Counted from the stretch's first letter, positions 32,210 through 40,691 are shown. The stretch is DNA of 64,000 nt from Glycomyces lechevalierae (GCF_027622945.1 NZ_JAPZVQ010000004.1:1-64000), one strand, 5' to 3'. Made by a program: numbers and translations. The notes: generated from the letters alone by a model not told the origin.

Positions 32210-32782
32210 GTGTCCACCCCCACGGCAAACCACACTGAAGCGCCCCTGCGCGTCGTCCCCGAACCCGAGCGCTCCGGCCCCACCGGGATCCTCCTGTTCC
32301 AGACGCTGATCCTCACCTGGGCCGCGGCCTGGCTGACCCTCGTGGTCACCAACAACATCAACGACTTCGGCACGAACCGCTCGCTCATCGCGGCCATGCT
32401 CTCGATGGACGAGCTCTCCGCGGACGCGGTGCTGGGCAACGGCATCGAGTGGCGGGCCATGCCCGAGGGCCTGGCCGTGCCGGCGCTGATCGGCGTGATC
32501 GCCTACCAGCTCCTGTCCATCACGCTGCTGTGGCGCGGCGCGGTCTTCGCGATCAAGACCCTGCTGCGGCGCGAACCCGTCCTCCCGGCCCGGGCACTCC
32601 GCGCGGCCAACCTCGGCCTCACCGCGTTCGCCGGCCTCTTCGTCGTGTTCCTCTGCGGCGGCATGTGGTTCGGCTACTGGATGAAGATGGGCCCGGTCCA
32701 GATGGTCCACCTCACCGGGTTGATCATCGCGCTCCTCGCGGCCATCGTGGTCAACCTCCCCGTGGCCCGCGACCGGTCGTAG
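32210..32782 (+). CDS. DUF2165-family small integral membrane protein
   Basis: This 190-aa protein has four predicted helices. It starts with an FQTLILTWAAAWLTLVVTNNINDF helix-loop typical of DUF2165, then ITLLWRGAVFAIKTLL and a GGMWFGYWMKMG segment. Start GTG 32210 has GAAAGG upstream. Function is unknown. It is probably the last gene of the MFS operon. Confidence 0.78.
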   Translation: MSTPTANHTEAPLRVVPEPERSGPTGILLFQTLILTWAAAWLTLVVTNNINDFGTNRSLIAAMLSMDELSADAVLGNGIEWRAMPEGLAVPALIGVIAYQLLSITLLWRGAVFAIKTLLRREPVLPARALRAANLGLTAFAGLFVVFLCGGMWFGYWMKMGPVQMVHLTGLIIALLAAIVVNLPVARDRS

Positions 32783-32910
32783 CGCGGGAGCGCTCCGCCC
32801 GGAGGCGCCGCGGCCCCCTGCTCCGGCAGGAGGCCGCGGCGCACGGACATCGGTCGCCGGCAGTCGAAACGCGCGGTTTCCGTCTTATTCGGATTTGGCG
32901 CGCCGAATGT

Positions 32911-33249
32911 TCAAGGCGTACCGGATGCCCTGTTCCTCCGATTGAACGCCTCGGTCAGGAGTTCATGGGCGGGCGTATTCGCGGGGACCGCCTTCGGGTT
33001 GACATCACCGTAGAGTGTGGCCATTACCACCATTTGCAGCGTCGTCTCGGCACCGAATCGACGCATGATCGAATCGACCCTCCGCCGTAGATGCCGGTCG
33101 GTGATTCCGAGCCATTCAGCGGCCGTCTGCTGGTCGGGAGCGGCGATGAGGTGCGCGATGACCTCTCTGTCGCGAGGAGACGAACTCGGCGTGCTCGGGT
33201 GTTCTGCCGGGGGTGTCAAGGTGATGACCTTCCTTGTCGCATAGAGCAT
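32911..33249 (-). CDS. Small LuxR-type helix-turn-helix regulator
   Basis: This 112-aa protein is essentially one DNA-binding domain: PRDREVIAHLIAAPDQQTAAEWLGITDRHLRRRVDSIMRRFGAET, a LuxR/GerE-like arrangement without a receiver domain. Start ATG 33249 lacks a clear ribosome site; ATG 33303 would give 130 aa. It is divergent from the longer LuxR-type gene at the left border of the biosynthetic cluster, so it may regulate it. Confidence 0.65.
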   Translation of the reverse strand: MLYATRKVITLTPPAEHPSTPSSSPRDREVIAHLIAAPDQQTAAEWLGITDRHLRRRVDSIMRRFGAETTLQMVVMATLYGDVNPKAVPANTPAHELLTEAFNRRNRASGTP

Positions 33250-33601
33250 CTGACTGTGCGGTGGGGACGGAAGTTCCTCAAGATGATACGGGGAGGCGCA
33301 CATGCCCCGTGGTTCCCGAGTGATGCGCGCACGCTGAGTGTCCGATTCCGGACCTCCGGTGTTGACATTCGAAAAAGGCCGGGCAACGATGGTCTGCGGC
33401 AGCGTCGCCACCACTGTCGACCGGGCGCACTCACCCCGATCCGTACCCCCGCGAACATCGGGAATCAACGCTCCGAGTGCCGAACTCCCTCGCATCGAGG
33501 TCCCGGAAGCCGCTGCGGTACCACCGGTCCAGCGGCCAAGACACCTCCGCTCGACCCGGCTTCTCCACCAGTGCCGCGGCGGTCGGCGTCGCAAACACCC
33601 A
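33250..33601. promoter_or_regulatory. Divergent regulatory gap between two HTH genes
   Basis: About 350 bases with lower GC content. A clean TTGACA (33362-33367) is followed 17 bases later by AACGAT (33385-33390), a possible rightward promoter with a poor -10. No coding frame is convincing. Confidence 0.35.
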
Positions 33602-34399
33602 ATGACCGAGTCCCCCGAGACCAGAGACAGGAGTCGGGCAGACATGCTGGACAGACCACCAGGGCAGGGTTGGGCCGAAGCAGTGTTCAACGTGGCCATC
33701 GGCATCGGCGGGCATCAGCTCCGCACCGAACTCGAACGCATCCTCACCAGACTCGACCTCGTGCGCACGGTGACCTCCCACGAGAGCCCCGAAATGGCCA
33801 TCCACACCGCGGCCGGCCGCGCCGACCCCCTCGGACCCGCGCTCGTCTTCCTCGTCCTCGACGAGCTCCGCCCGTCGGCGCTCGCGATGCTCGGCGAGAC
33901 GGACCTGCGCTCCGTCCTCCTCGTCACCCGCACCGCCGAGGTCGACCTCTCCCAGATCGTGCGCGTCCCCAGCGCCGGCATCCTCGACGCCGAGGACCTC
34001 ACCACCTACGCCGTCCGCGACTGCCTCGAACGCGTCGCCATCGGCGAGGTCCCGATCCCCGCGCGGCTCGCGCAGCGCCTGCTCACCTCCCGGCCCGCCG
34101 ACACCCGGCGCCCGCCGCGGCTCACCGCCCGCGAACGGGAGGTCGTGCCGCTCCTCGTGGAAGGCATGAGCAACAAGCAGATCGCCCGCCGCCTCGCCAT
34201 CTCCCCGCACGGCGCCAAACGCCTCGTCGGCAGCATCCTCGCCAAACTCGACTCTCCGAACAGGACGTTCGCCGTCACCCGCATCCTCCGCGAGGGCCTG
34301 CACACCTCCCGCGCCCCCGCACCCGACCCGCGCCCCGACGAGGAACCGCACCTAGCGGCGCGCCGCCACGACCTCCTCGAATGCCAGCACACCACCTGA
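33602..34399 (+). CDS. LuxR C-terminal regulator with atypical N-terminal domain (cluster regulator)
   Basis: This protein of about 265 aa starts at ATG 33602 (alternative ATG 33644). The N-terminal region has receiver-like secondary structure (VFNVAIGIGGHQLRTELERIL, ALVFLVLDEL, VLLVTRTAEVD) but lacks a clear phospho-acceptor pocket. The C-terminal LuxR HTH is canonical (LTAREREVVPLLVEGMSNKQIARRLAISPHGAKRLV). It is an orphan, probably phosphorylation-independent regulator placed immediately upstream of the phosphatase gene and likely pathway-specific. Confidence 0.8.
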   Translation: MTESPETRDRSRADMLDRPPGQGWAEAVFNVAIGIGGHQLRTELERILTRLDLVRTVTSHESPEMAIHTAAGRADPLGPALVFLVLDELRPSALAMLGETDLRSVLLVTRTAEVDLSQIVRVPSAGILDAEDLTTYAVRDCLERVAIGEVPIPARLAQRLLTSRPADTRRPPRLTAREREVVPLLVEGMSNKQIARRLAISPHGAKRLVGSILAKLDSPNRTFAVTRILREGLHTSRAPAPDPRPDEEPHLAARRHDLLECQHTT

Positions 34400-34412
34400 G
34401 ACTGGAGCCGGA

Positions 34413-35114
34413 ATGAGCCACGGAACCCGACGAGCCGCCTTCTTCGACGTCGACGAGACCGTGATCGCGGTCAAGAGCATGTTCGACTTCCTGCGCCACT
34501 GGCTCGAACGCGGCGGCGACGACCGGACCTACGAAGAGGCCGCCGGCGAACTGCACGCGCTGGCCGCCTCGGGCGCGCCGCGCTCGGCGGTCAACCGCGC
34601 CTACTACCGGGGGTTCGCCGGGACCTCCTACGAGCAGCTGCTGGAGGAGGGCCGCAAATGGTACGCGTCCTACCGCCTGCGGCCCGACGCCTTCATCACG
34701 GCCACATCGGACGCCATCGCGTCGCACAGGCGGGACGGCGACCTCGTCGTCTTCGTCTCCGGGTCCTTCGCGGCCTGCCTCGACCCGCTCGCCGAGGAGC
34801 TGGGCGCGGACCTGGCGCTCGGCTCGATCCCGATCGTCGGCGACGACGGGCGGCTCACCGGCGACATCGTGCGACCGATGATCGGCGAGGTCAAGGCCCT
34901 CGCGGTGCGCGAGACCATCGCCGCACGCGGCCTGGACGCGGCCGACTGCCGCTGCTACGGCGACCACATGAGCGACCTCGACATGCTCCAGCAGGTCGGC
35001 CACCCGTGCGTGGTCGGCACCGACCCGGTGCTCACCGAGCACGCCGACCGCCTCGGCTGGCGGCGGCTCCCGGCGACGCCGGGCCCGCTGCCCGCGCCGC
35101 TCGACCCGCGGTGA
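34413..35114 (+). CDS. HAD-IB family phosphatase (SerB-like)
   Basis: This 233-aa protein has complete HAD motifs: FFDVDET (nucleophile and acid Asp residues 11 and 13), VSGSF with Ser/Thr motif II, a conserved Lys in GEVKAL and YGDHMSDLDML as motif III. A helical cap lies between motifs I and II, as in SerB/HAD-IB enzymes. In methylenomycin-furan clusters a HAD phosphatase (MmfP) removes the phosphate from the AfsA-type product. The same step is plausible here given the AfsA-like gene downstream. Confidence 0.88.
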   Translation: MSHGTRRAAFFDVDETVIAVKSMFDFLRHWLERGGDDRTYEEAAGELHALAASGAPRSAVNRAYYRGFAGTSYEQLLEEGRKWYASYRLRPDAFITATSDAIASHRRDGDLVVFVSGSFAACLDPLAEELGADLALGSIPIVGDDGRLTGDIVRPMIGEVKALAVRETIAARGLDAADCRCYGDHMSDLDMLQQVGHPCVVGTDPVLTEHADRLGWRRLPATPGPLPAPLDPR

Positions 35115-35187
35115 CCCGTCCGGCGCCGGGACCTCCGCCGGTCCCGGCGCCCGGCATTCCCACGCGCGCAACCGGACGGGGGCCCCG

Positions 35188-35847
35188 GTGATCGAGCGCG
35201 TCCTCCCGCCCGAGGTCGCGACGGCCTGGACCACCGGCGATCCCGACGTGCCGCTCTTCCCCGAAGAGGCGGCGCTCGTCGCCGGAGCCGTGCCCTCCCG
35301 CAGACGCGAGTTCGCCACCGGGCGCCACTGCGCCCGCCTGGCCCTCGCGCGCCTCGGCGTGCCCGCCACCGCGATCACCACCGGCGACCGCGGACAACCC
35401 GTGTGGCCCAACGGGATCGTCGGCAGCATCACGCACTGCGCCGGCTACCGAGCCGCCGCGGCCGCACGCCGCGACCGCCTCCGGGCCGTCGGGATCGACG
35501 CCGAACCGCACCGCCCGCTGCCGGCGGAGGTCACGGACATGGTGCTCCTCCCCGAGGAGCAGGCCGACCTCGCGCGCCTGGCCGCCGCCGACCCCGCCGT
35601 CCACTGGCCCGCGATCGCGTTCAGCGCCAAGGAATCCCTCTACAAGGCCTGGTTCACCCTCACCGAGCGCTGGCTCGGCTTCCACGACGCGCGCCTGCGC
35701 TTCGACCGCAGCTTCGACCGCGGCGGCTCGTTCACCGCCGAGATCGGGATCGCGGCTCACACGATCGAGGGAACGCGGGTTCCGCCATTCGCCGGGAACT
35801 GGCATACTGACGGATCTGTCATCGTCACGGCAGTGACCGCCGAATAG
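35188..35847 (+). CDS. Sfp/EntD-type 4'-phosphopantetheinyl transferase
   Basis: This 219-aa protein has the signature motifs GSITHCAGY, GIDAEPHRP (Mg-binding Asp and Glu) and FSAKESLYKAW, as in EntD/PptT. It converts apo- to holo-carrier proteins with coenzyme A. Start GTG 35188. The obvious substrate is the acyl carrier protein 2.3 kb downstream, with Ser42 as acceptor. Its presence inside the cluster suggests a self-sufficient pathway. Confidence 0.92.
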   Translation: MIERVLPPEVATAWTTGDPDVPLFPEEAALVAGAVPSRRREFATGRHCARLALARLGVPATAITTGDRGQPVWPNGIVGSITHCAGYRAAAAARRDRLRAVGIDAEPHRPLPAEVTDMVLLPEEQADLARLAAADPAVHWPAIAFSAKESLYKAWFTLTERWLGFHDARLRFDRSFDRGGSFTAEIGIAAHTIEGTRVPPFAGNWHTDGSVIVTAVTAE

Positions 35848-35919
35848 CGCGCACGCTTTCGCGGAGAAAGCGGGTATACCCATTCGGGCTCGCCGATCGC
35901 ACCGCCCCGAAAGTGGATA

Positions 35920-35948
35920 TTGCGCCTGGCCGGAGCCGTGCATAGGCT
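35920..35948 (+). promoter_or_regulatory. Candidate promoter of the ligase-reductase-ACP operon
   Basis: TTGCGC (35920-35925), a 17-base spacer and TAGGCT (35943-35948), matching TANNNT. Transcription would begin near 35955, just before the leader hairpin. Confidence 0.5.
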
Positions 35949-35957
35949 TCTCCCCAA

Positions 35958-36012
35958 TGGAACGCGAACCATCCTCGCCCGGCCGTTCGGGCCGGTGAGC
36001 AGGCGCGTTCCA
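35958..36012 (+). promoter_or_regulatory. Structured 5' leader hairpin of the biosynthetic operon
   Basis: TGGAACGCG (35958-35966) pairs exactly with CGCGTTCCA (36004-36012). Inside, CCGGCC (35979-35984) pairs with GGCCGG (35990-35995) around loop GTTCG. The structure would form at the very 5' end of a transcript of about 130 nt before the ATG. It could be a regulatory leader or a protein-binding site on DNA; no known riboswitch class is recognised. Confidence 0.5.
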
Positions 36013-36083
36013 CCTGTACCCGTCATGCGGCACCGCCACTGCGGTCGGATCCCGTCTGCATTCCTTTCTTACAGGGAGGCGTC

Positions 36084-37433
36084 ATGAGCATTGCCATCGT
36101 GAAACAATTCGCGGAACACGGTGACAGCGAGGCGATCGTATTCCACGGCCACGGCACCACTTATCGGCAACTGGTCGCAATGGTCGGCGACTGGCTGCGG
36201 TTCCTCGACGAGCACGACGTTCCTCCGGGAGCGGTCGTCGCTCTGGAAGGGACGTACTCGCCGCTGCTGTGCGCGGGCCTGCTGGCGCTCATCGAGCGCC
36301 GCGTGGTCGTCGTGCCGCTGAGCACGCTGCCGCCGGCCAAGCGCGCCGAGTTCCTCGAGGTGGCCGAGGTCGAGATCGTCGTCTCGGTCGAGGAGAACGG
36401 CGTCCGGGGCCTGCAGCGCACCGGTACCCGCGCCCGGCACGCCTACTACGGGCAGCTGCGCGAGGCCCGCCACCCCGGCCTGGTCCTCTTCAGCTCGGGC
36501 ACGACCGGCCGCAGCAAGGCCTCCGTGCTCGACTTCCAGAAGGTCCTCGGCCGCTACCAGGCGAAGGGCCGCGACCAGCGGATCCTGTCGTTCCTCAGCA
36601 TCGACCACATCGGAGGGATCAACACCCTCCTGCACACGCTCGTCCAGGGCGGCACCGTGATCACGATCGCGAACCGCAGCCCCGAGGCCGTGTTCGCCGC
36701 GGTCGAGCGCCACCAGGTCGAGGTCCTGCCGACGACCCCCACGTTCCTCAACATGGTGCTCATCTCCGGCGTGCTCGACCGGTTCGACTGCACCTCTTTG
36801 GGTCTGGTCACCTACGGCACCGAGCCGATGCCGATCCAGACGCTGAAGCGCCTGGCCGCCGCGCTGCCGCGCGTCCGCTTCAAGCAGACGTACGGCCTCT
36901 CGGAGCTCGGCATCCTCCCGACGAAGTCCCGCGGCGACGACACGCTGTGGGTCAAGCTCGGCGACGCCGGCTTCGAGCACAAGATCATCGACGACGTGCT
37001 GTGGATCCGCTCGGACATGGCGATGCTCGGCTACCTCAACGCGGACGCGCCGTTCGACGACGAGGGGTTCTTCAACACGCAGGACGTGGTCGAGACCGAC
37101 GGCGAGTGGATCAGGATCCTCGGCCGCCGCTCGGAGATCATCAACGTGGGCGGGGAGAAGGTCTACCCCAGCGAGGTCGAGAACACGATCCTCGAGGTGC
37201 CGGGCGTCGCCGAGGTGACCGTGAGCGGGCACCCGAGCCACGTGATGGGCATGGTCGTCAAGGCCACGGTCCTGCTGAGCCCCGAGTCCACCGAGGACCC
37301 GGCGGCCGTGCAGCGCCTGGTGCGCGCCCACTGCCGGTCCAAACTGGAGCCGTTCAAGATCCCCGCGGTCGTGGAGGTCTCCCAGAATCGTCAGCACTCG
37401 GACCGCTTCAAGAAGATCCGGGGCGCGGCGTGA
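36084..37433 (+). CDS. AMP-dependent acyl ligase (acyl-ACP/acyl-CoA ligase)
   Basis: This 449-aa ANL-superfamily enzyme has the P-loop motif SSGTTGRSK (about residues 137-145), a YGLSELG motif, GRRSEIINVGGEKVYPSEVE (hinge and A8) and a C-terminal Lys-containing HSDRFKKIRG (A10). It is shorter than typical 500-550-aa members, mostly through a compact N-terminus. It probably activates a carboxylic acid and loads it on the carrier protein encoded two genes later. GGAGG lies before ATG 36084. Its stop overlaps the reductase start (GTGA). Confidence 0.9.
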   Translation: MSIAIVKQFAEHGDSEAIVFHGHGTTYRQLVAMVGDWLRFLDEHDVPPGAVVALEGTYSPLLCAGLLALIERRVVVVPLSTLPPAKRAEFLEVAEVEIVVSVEENGVRGLQRTGTRARHAYYGQLREARHPGLVLFSSGTTGRSKASVLDFQKVLGRYQAKGRDQRILSFLSIDHIGGINTLLHTLVQGGTVITIANRSPEAVFAAVERHQVEVLPTTPTFLNMVLISGVLDRFDCTSLGLVTYGTEPMPIQTLKRLAAALPRVRFKQTYGLSELGILPTKSRGDDTLWVKLGDAGFEHKIIDDVLWIRSDMAMLGYLNADAPFDDEGFFNTQDVVETDGEWIRILGRRSEIINVGGEKVYPSEVENTILEVPGVAEVTVSGHPSHVMGMVVKATVLLSPESTEDPAAVQRLVRAHCRSKLEPFKIPAVVEVSQNRQHSDRFKKIRGAA

Positions 37434-38161
37434 ACGCCCCGGTCGCCGTCATCAGCGGCGGCAGCCGCGGCCTCGGCATGGTCCTCGTCGAGCGGCTGCT
37501 CGACCAGGGCTGGCAGGTGGCGACGTTCAGCCGCAACGCCAGCGAGTTCACGGAGGCGATGGCCGAGAAGCACCCCGAGGACTTCCACTGGGCCTCAGTG
37601 GATCTCGCCGACACGGCCGGTCTGCGGGCGTTCGCGACGGCGGCCCGGCGCCGCTTCGGCAGGATCGACCTGCTGGTGAACAACGCCGGCGTCCTGACCG
37701 ACCAGGAGCTGTTCCTCACGGTGCCCGGCCGGCGCATCGAGGACCTGATCGCCCAGAACCTCATCGCCCCGATCACGCTCACCCAGGCCTGCGCGAAGGT
37801 CATGAGCGCCCAGCGCAGCGGCCAGATCGTCAACATCTCGTCGATCAACGCCGTCCGCGGCTTCCGCGGGGTCGCGGTGTACGCCGCCGCGAAGGCCGGG
37901 CTCGACGGCTTCAGCCGCAGCCTGGCCCGCGAACTGGGGCCGCTGAACATCCGCGTCAACTCCGTGGTCCCCGGCTTCTTCGACAGCGGCATGACCGCCG
38001 CGGTCACCGCCGAGAACCGCGAGCGCATCCAGAAGCGCACCCCGCTGGGCCGGCTCGCCGACATCGAGGAGATCGCGAACAGCGTCTTGTTCGTGATCTC
38101 GCCCAGCGCCTCGTTCATCACCGGACAGACCATCATCGTCGACGGAGGAATCACATGCTAG
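37430..38161 (+). CDS. FabG-like SDR (3-oxoacyl reductase type)
   Basis: This 243-aa classical SDR has the NADPH motif GGSRGLG, NNAG, catalytic Ser in ISSINA, Tyr and Lys in YAAAK, and the PGFFDSGMT loop and C-terminal IIVDGG typical of FabG. It starts at GTG 37430 overlapping the ligase stop and overlaps the ACP start by seven bases. It probably reduces a keto group on the ACP-bound or butenolide-type intermediate. Confidence 0.9.
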   Translation: MNAPVAVISGGSRGLGMVLVERLLDQGWQVATFSRNASEFTEAMAEKHPEDFHWASVDLADTAGLRAFATAARRRFGRIDLLVNNAGVLTDQELFLTVPGRRIEDLIAQNLIAPITLTQACAKVMSAQRSGQIVNISSINAVRGFRGVAVYAAAKAGLDGFSRSLARELGPLNIRVNSVVPGFFDSGMTAAVTAENRERIQKRTPLGRLADIEEIANSVLFVISPSASFITGQTIIVDGGITC

Positions 38162-38430
38162 ACAAGATCGAAGCCCTGAACACCGTCCGCAACCACATCA
38201 TCGACCTCCTCGCGGAAGCGGAGATCGAGCACGGTGCCATCGACGGCTCGGAGGCGCTGAACGCGGTGGGGCTCAACTCGCTCCTGCTCGCGCGCCTCAT
38301 CATCCAGCTCGAGATCGAGTTCGGCGCCGACCCGTTCGCCGAGGGCGACCTGGTCATCTCGGACGTCCGCACGATCGCGGGGCTCGCGGACGCGTACGTG
38401 GCCGCGATGCACCAGGAGGTGGCGGTATGA
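38155..38430 (+). CDS. Acyl carrier protein
   Basis: This 91-aa acidic helical protein has phosphopantetheine attachment Ser42 in GLNSLLLARL. The usual Asp before the Ser (DSL) is Asn here. Size and helix pattern fit a discrete ACP. Translational overlaps on both sides (reductase and hotdog protein) indicate fixed stoichiometry with those enzymes. Activation is expected by the cluster's own phosphopantetheinyl transferase. Confidence 0.9.
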   Translation: MLDKIEALNTVRNHIIDLLAEAEIEHGAIDGSEALNAVGLNSLLLARLIIQLEIEFGADPFAEGDLVISDVRTIAGLADAYVAAMHQEVAV

Positions 38431-39191
38431 GCGAGGCCCATGAGCGGTCGGTCATGGTCGTCGGCGACCGGTTCGAGGAGTTCCTGACGCATCCGGGCAC
38501 CATCTCGGTGTCCGCGCTCCTGGAGTACCTGCGGTCCGGCGGCGGCGAGGGCCCGCCGAAGATCACCGTCGGCCAAGGCCTCACGGGGGAGCAGCTCGCC
38601 GAGCTCGACAAGTTCGCCGTCACCGGCCGGTGCGTGCTGGCCACCCAGGAGCGGGTCCCGCTCCCGGTGGAGCGCGACGTGACCCACAAGGTCTACGAGA
38701 AGAACGTGCTCATCGGCGAGATCGAGGACCTCGGCGAGGGCCGCTACCGGACACCGCTGGTCCTCGACGAACGCGTCGAGGTCCTGGAGGACCACTTGAC
38801 GGGCCTGCACATCCCGGCGGTCACCCTGCTCGAGGCCGCGCGGCAGACGTGGACGGCCGTCACCGAGCGGCACCTGATCAGCCCCGAGCCGCGCTCGCGG
38901 TTCGTGATCAGCCACGTGAACTCGACGTTCCTCAACTTCGTGTTCCCCATTCCGGCGCACCTGGAGTACCGGCTGCGCCGCCGCGAGGAGGGCCCGGTCG
39001 GGGAGGTCATCGCCTTCACCGTCGAAGTGCAGCAGACCGGCCGGATCGCGGCCCGCTTCGAGGCCGAGATCCGGGTGATCCCGGTGCGGTTCGCGGAGAA
39101 GCAGGAGGCGATGGCCGCGCGCCAGACGCTCCGGGACGAGACCACGCCGCGGCCGCGTGCCGCCCTCGACGCGATGGGGGCTTTAATCTGA
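38427..39191 (+). CDS. AfsA-type (A-factor biosynthesis) hotdog-domain protein
   Basis: This 254-aa protein contains the AfsA hotdog signature: TGLHIPAVTLLEAARQ at about residues 125-140, corresponding to the DHVPGMVLLEAARQ of ScbA/BarX proteins, and an upstream HKVYEKNVLIG strand. AfsA proteins condense beta-ketoacyl-ACP with dihydroxyacetone phosphate to start gamma-butyrolactone synthesis. Here only one recognisable hotdog unit follows an N-terminal helical region of about 80 residues, whereas typical AfsA proteins carry two. It might therefore instead be a dehydratase or thioesterase-like variant. It starts at ATGA with the ACP stop. Confidence 0.75.
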   Translation: MSEAHERSVMVVGDRFEEFLTHPGTISVSALLEYLRSGGGEGPPKITVGQGLTGEQLAELDKFAVTGRCVLATQERVPLPVERDVTHKVYEKNVLIGEIEDLGEGRYRTPLVLDERVEVLEDHLTGLHIPAVTLLEAARQTWTAVTERHLISPEPRSRFVISHVNSTFLNFVFPIPAHLEYRLRRREEGPVGEVIAFTVEVQQTGRIAARFEAEIRVIPVRFAEKQEAMAARQTLRDETTPRPRAALDAMGALI

Positions 39192-39499
39192 TGCTCTTCG
39201 TCCTCCACTGCCTGGACGGCGTCGACGGGACCGGGCGCCGACCCGCGCTGATGGCCGAGCACTCGGCCCGTCTGCGCACCGCTTCGCCGAAGCCGCTGGT
39301 CTACGGGCCGCTGCTCTCGGATGACGGCGAAAGCGGCATCGGCAGCCTCTTCATCATCGACGTCCCCGACCGCGCCGCCGCCGAAGCATGGGCGGACGCC
39401 GATCCGTTCCGGACCGGCGGCGTGTGGCAGGAGGTGCGCGTCCACCGGTTCCGGCAGTCGGCGAACGCGCCCGTGCAGCTCCCGGTCGAGAACGCCTGA
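39191..39499 (+). CDS. YciI-family protein
   Basis: This 102-aa ferredoxin-like alpha/beta protein has the YCII pattern: LFVLHCLDG, RPALMAEHSARL with the conserved His, GPLLSDDGE and AEAWADADPFRTGGVW. Some relatives have lyase or dehydrochlorinase activity; most have no assigned role. It starts at TGATG with the hotdog gene and ends the operon before a strong terminator. It may catalyse a late isomerisation or elimination. Confidence 0.85.
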   Translation: MLFVLHCLDGVDGTGRRPALMAEHSARLRTASPKPLVYGPLLSDDGESGIGSLFIIDVPDRAAAEAWADADPFRTGGVWQEVRVHRFRQSANAPVQLPVENA

Positions 39500-39513
39500 G
39501 CCGCACGGACACC

Positions 39514-39559
39514 GGCGCTTCGCGTGCCGCCGCAGAGGGGCCGCGGCACGCGAAGCGCC
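39514..39559. terminator. 17-bp perfect hairpin, bidirectional terminator
   Basis: GGCGCTTCGCGTGCCGC (39514-39530) pairs exactly with its complement at 39543-39559, loop of 12, followed by TTGTT. It closes the biosynthetic operon and the convergent thioesterase gene. Confidence 0.85.
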
Positions 39560-39563
39560 TTGT

Positions 39564-40013
39564 TCAGCGCTCGGTCGGGGCGTCCCGGATCAGGCATGTC
39601 AAGCGGCCGGTGCACACGCGCCGGCCTTCGTCGTCGCTCACGACGATCTCGTACGTCGCCGTCGACCGTCCACGGTGGATCGGGGTGGCGACGCCGGTGA
39701 CGGACCCCGAGCGGACCGCCCGGTGGTGCGTCACGTTCAAGTCCACGCCCACCGCGATCTTCTCCGGCCCGCCGTGGAGCATCGCGCCGATCGAGCCGAG
39801 GGTCTCGGCCAGGACCGCCGAAGCGCCGCCGTGCAGCAGCCCGTACGGCTGCCGGTTCCCTTCCACGGCCATGCGCGCCACGACCCGCTCGGGGGCGGCC
39901 TCGAGCACGTCGACGCCCATGCGGGCGCCCAGCTCGCCGGCGGAGAACAGCTCGTCCAGGTCCATGCCCGCACCGGCGAACCGGTCGCGGACCTCGGCGG
40001 GAAACTCGGTCAT
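39564..40013 (-). CDS. PaaI-type hotdog thioesterase
   Basis: This 149-aa protein has the PaaI/4HBT pattern: RQPYGLLHGGASAVLAETLGSIGA (with catalytic Glu in the helix) and a VDLNVTHHRAVRSG strand. It hydrolyses acyl-CoA thioesters in the phenylacetate-type family. ATG 40013 (MTEFPAEV) is chosen over the longer frame, which overlaps the TetR gene. It lies at the border of the biosynthetic cluster on the opposite strand, so a proof-reading role there is possible but unproven. Confidence 0.85.
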   Translation of the reverse strand: MTEFPAEVRDRFAGAGMDLDELFSAGELGARMGVDVLEAAPERVVARMAVEGNRQPYGLLHGGASAVLAETLGSIGAMLHGGPEKIAVGVDLNVTHHRAVRSGSVTGVATPIHRGRSTATYEIVVSDDEGRRVCTGRLTCLIRDAPTER

Positions 40014-40078
40014 CTCAAGCGCTCCGTTCCTGTCCTGCACAGCGTCGTGCCCGCCCAGTCTAGGGCGGCGCGCGCCGC

Positions 40079-40633
40079 TCAGCGGAAGACGCCGATGACC
40101 ATCGCGATGAGCGCTTCGACGTCGTCCTCGGCCATCGGCTCGCCCGAGATCCCCATGCGGTGCAGCAGCGTGCCCATGACGACGTCGATGACGAACCGCA
40201 CCCGCTGCTCGGACTCGCCGAGCGCGTCCTGCAGCACCCGCAGGTAGGGCGCCTGCAGCTCGTTCGTCAGGATCTCCCGCAGCGCCGGGTCGCTCACTGC
40301 GTCGGTGAACACGCCCGCGAAGGCCGCGCCGACGCCCGGATCGCCGATCCGCGCCGCGCCCCAGCGGATCGCGGTGGTCAGCACCGCCTCCCGGTCCTCG
40401 CCCAGGAGCGGCGCGGGACCGAACGCGTCCACCAAGCACGCGGTGATCAACGCACCCTTCGACGGCCAGCGCCGGTACAGCGTCGTCTTCGCGACGCCCG
40501 CCGCGACCGCGATCCGGTCCATCGTCGCGCCCGCGTACCCGAACTCGTGCACCGAGCGCAGGGTCGCGGCGAACACCTCGGCGGTGACGTCCGCGCGCGG
40601 CCGCCCCGCCCCGGGGGAAGTGGATTCCTGCAC
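40079..40633 (-). CDS. TetR-family transcriptional regulator
   Basis: This 184-aa protein has the HTH segment FGYAGATMDRIAVAAGVAKTTLYRRWPSKGALITA and a TetR_C-like ligand domain. It is divergent from the esterase gene at 40692 across a gap with a palindromic operator. The preceding thioesterase is 65 bases downstream and may be co-transcribed. Confidence 0.9.
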   Translation of the reverse strand: MQESTSPGAGRPRADVTAEVFAATLRSVHEFGYAGATMDRIAVAAGVAKTTLYRRWPSKGALITACLVDAFGPAPLLGEDREAVLTTAIRWGAARIGDPGVGAAFAGVFTDAVSDPALREILTNELQAPYLRVLQDALGESEQRVRFVIDVVMGTLLHRMGISGEPMAEDDVEALIAMVIGVFR

Positions 40634-40654
40634 GGAGACAGGCTATCCTGCTAA

Positions 40655-40677
40655 TTATGCTACTGCAAGTAGCGTAA
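40655..40677. promoter_or_regulatory. TetR operator candidate
   Basis: TTATGCTACT (40655-40664), GCA, AGTAGCGTAA (40668-40677): a 10-bp inverted repeat with one mismatch, in the 58-base gap between the TetR gene and the esterase. Confidence 0.65.
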
Positions 40678-40691
40678 TTTAGGAGGACACC

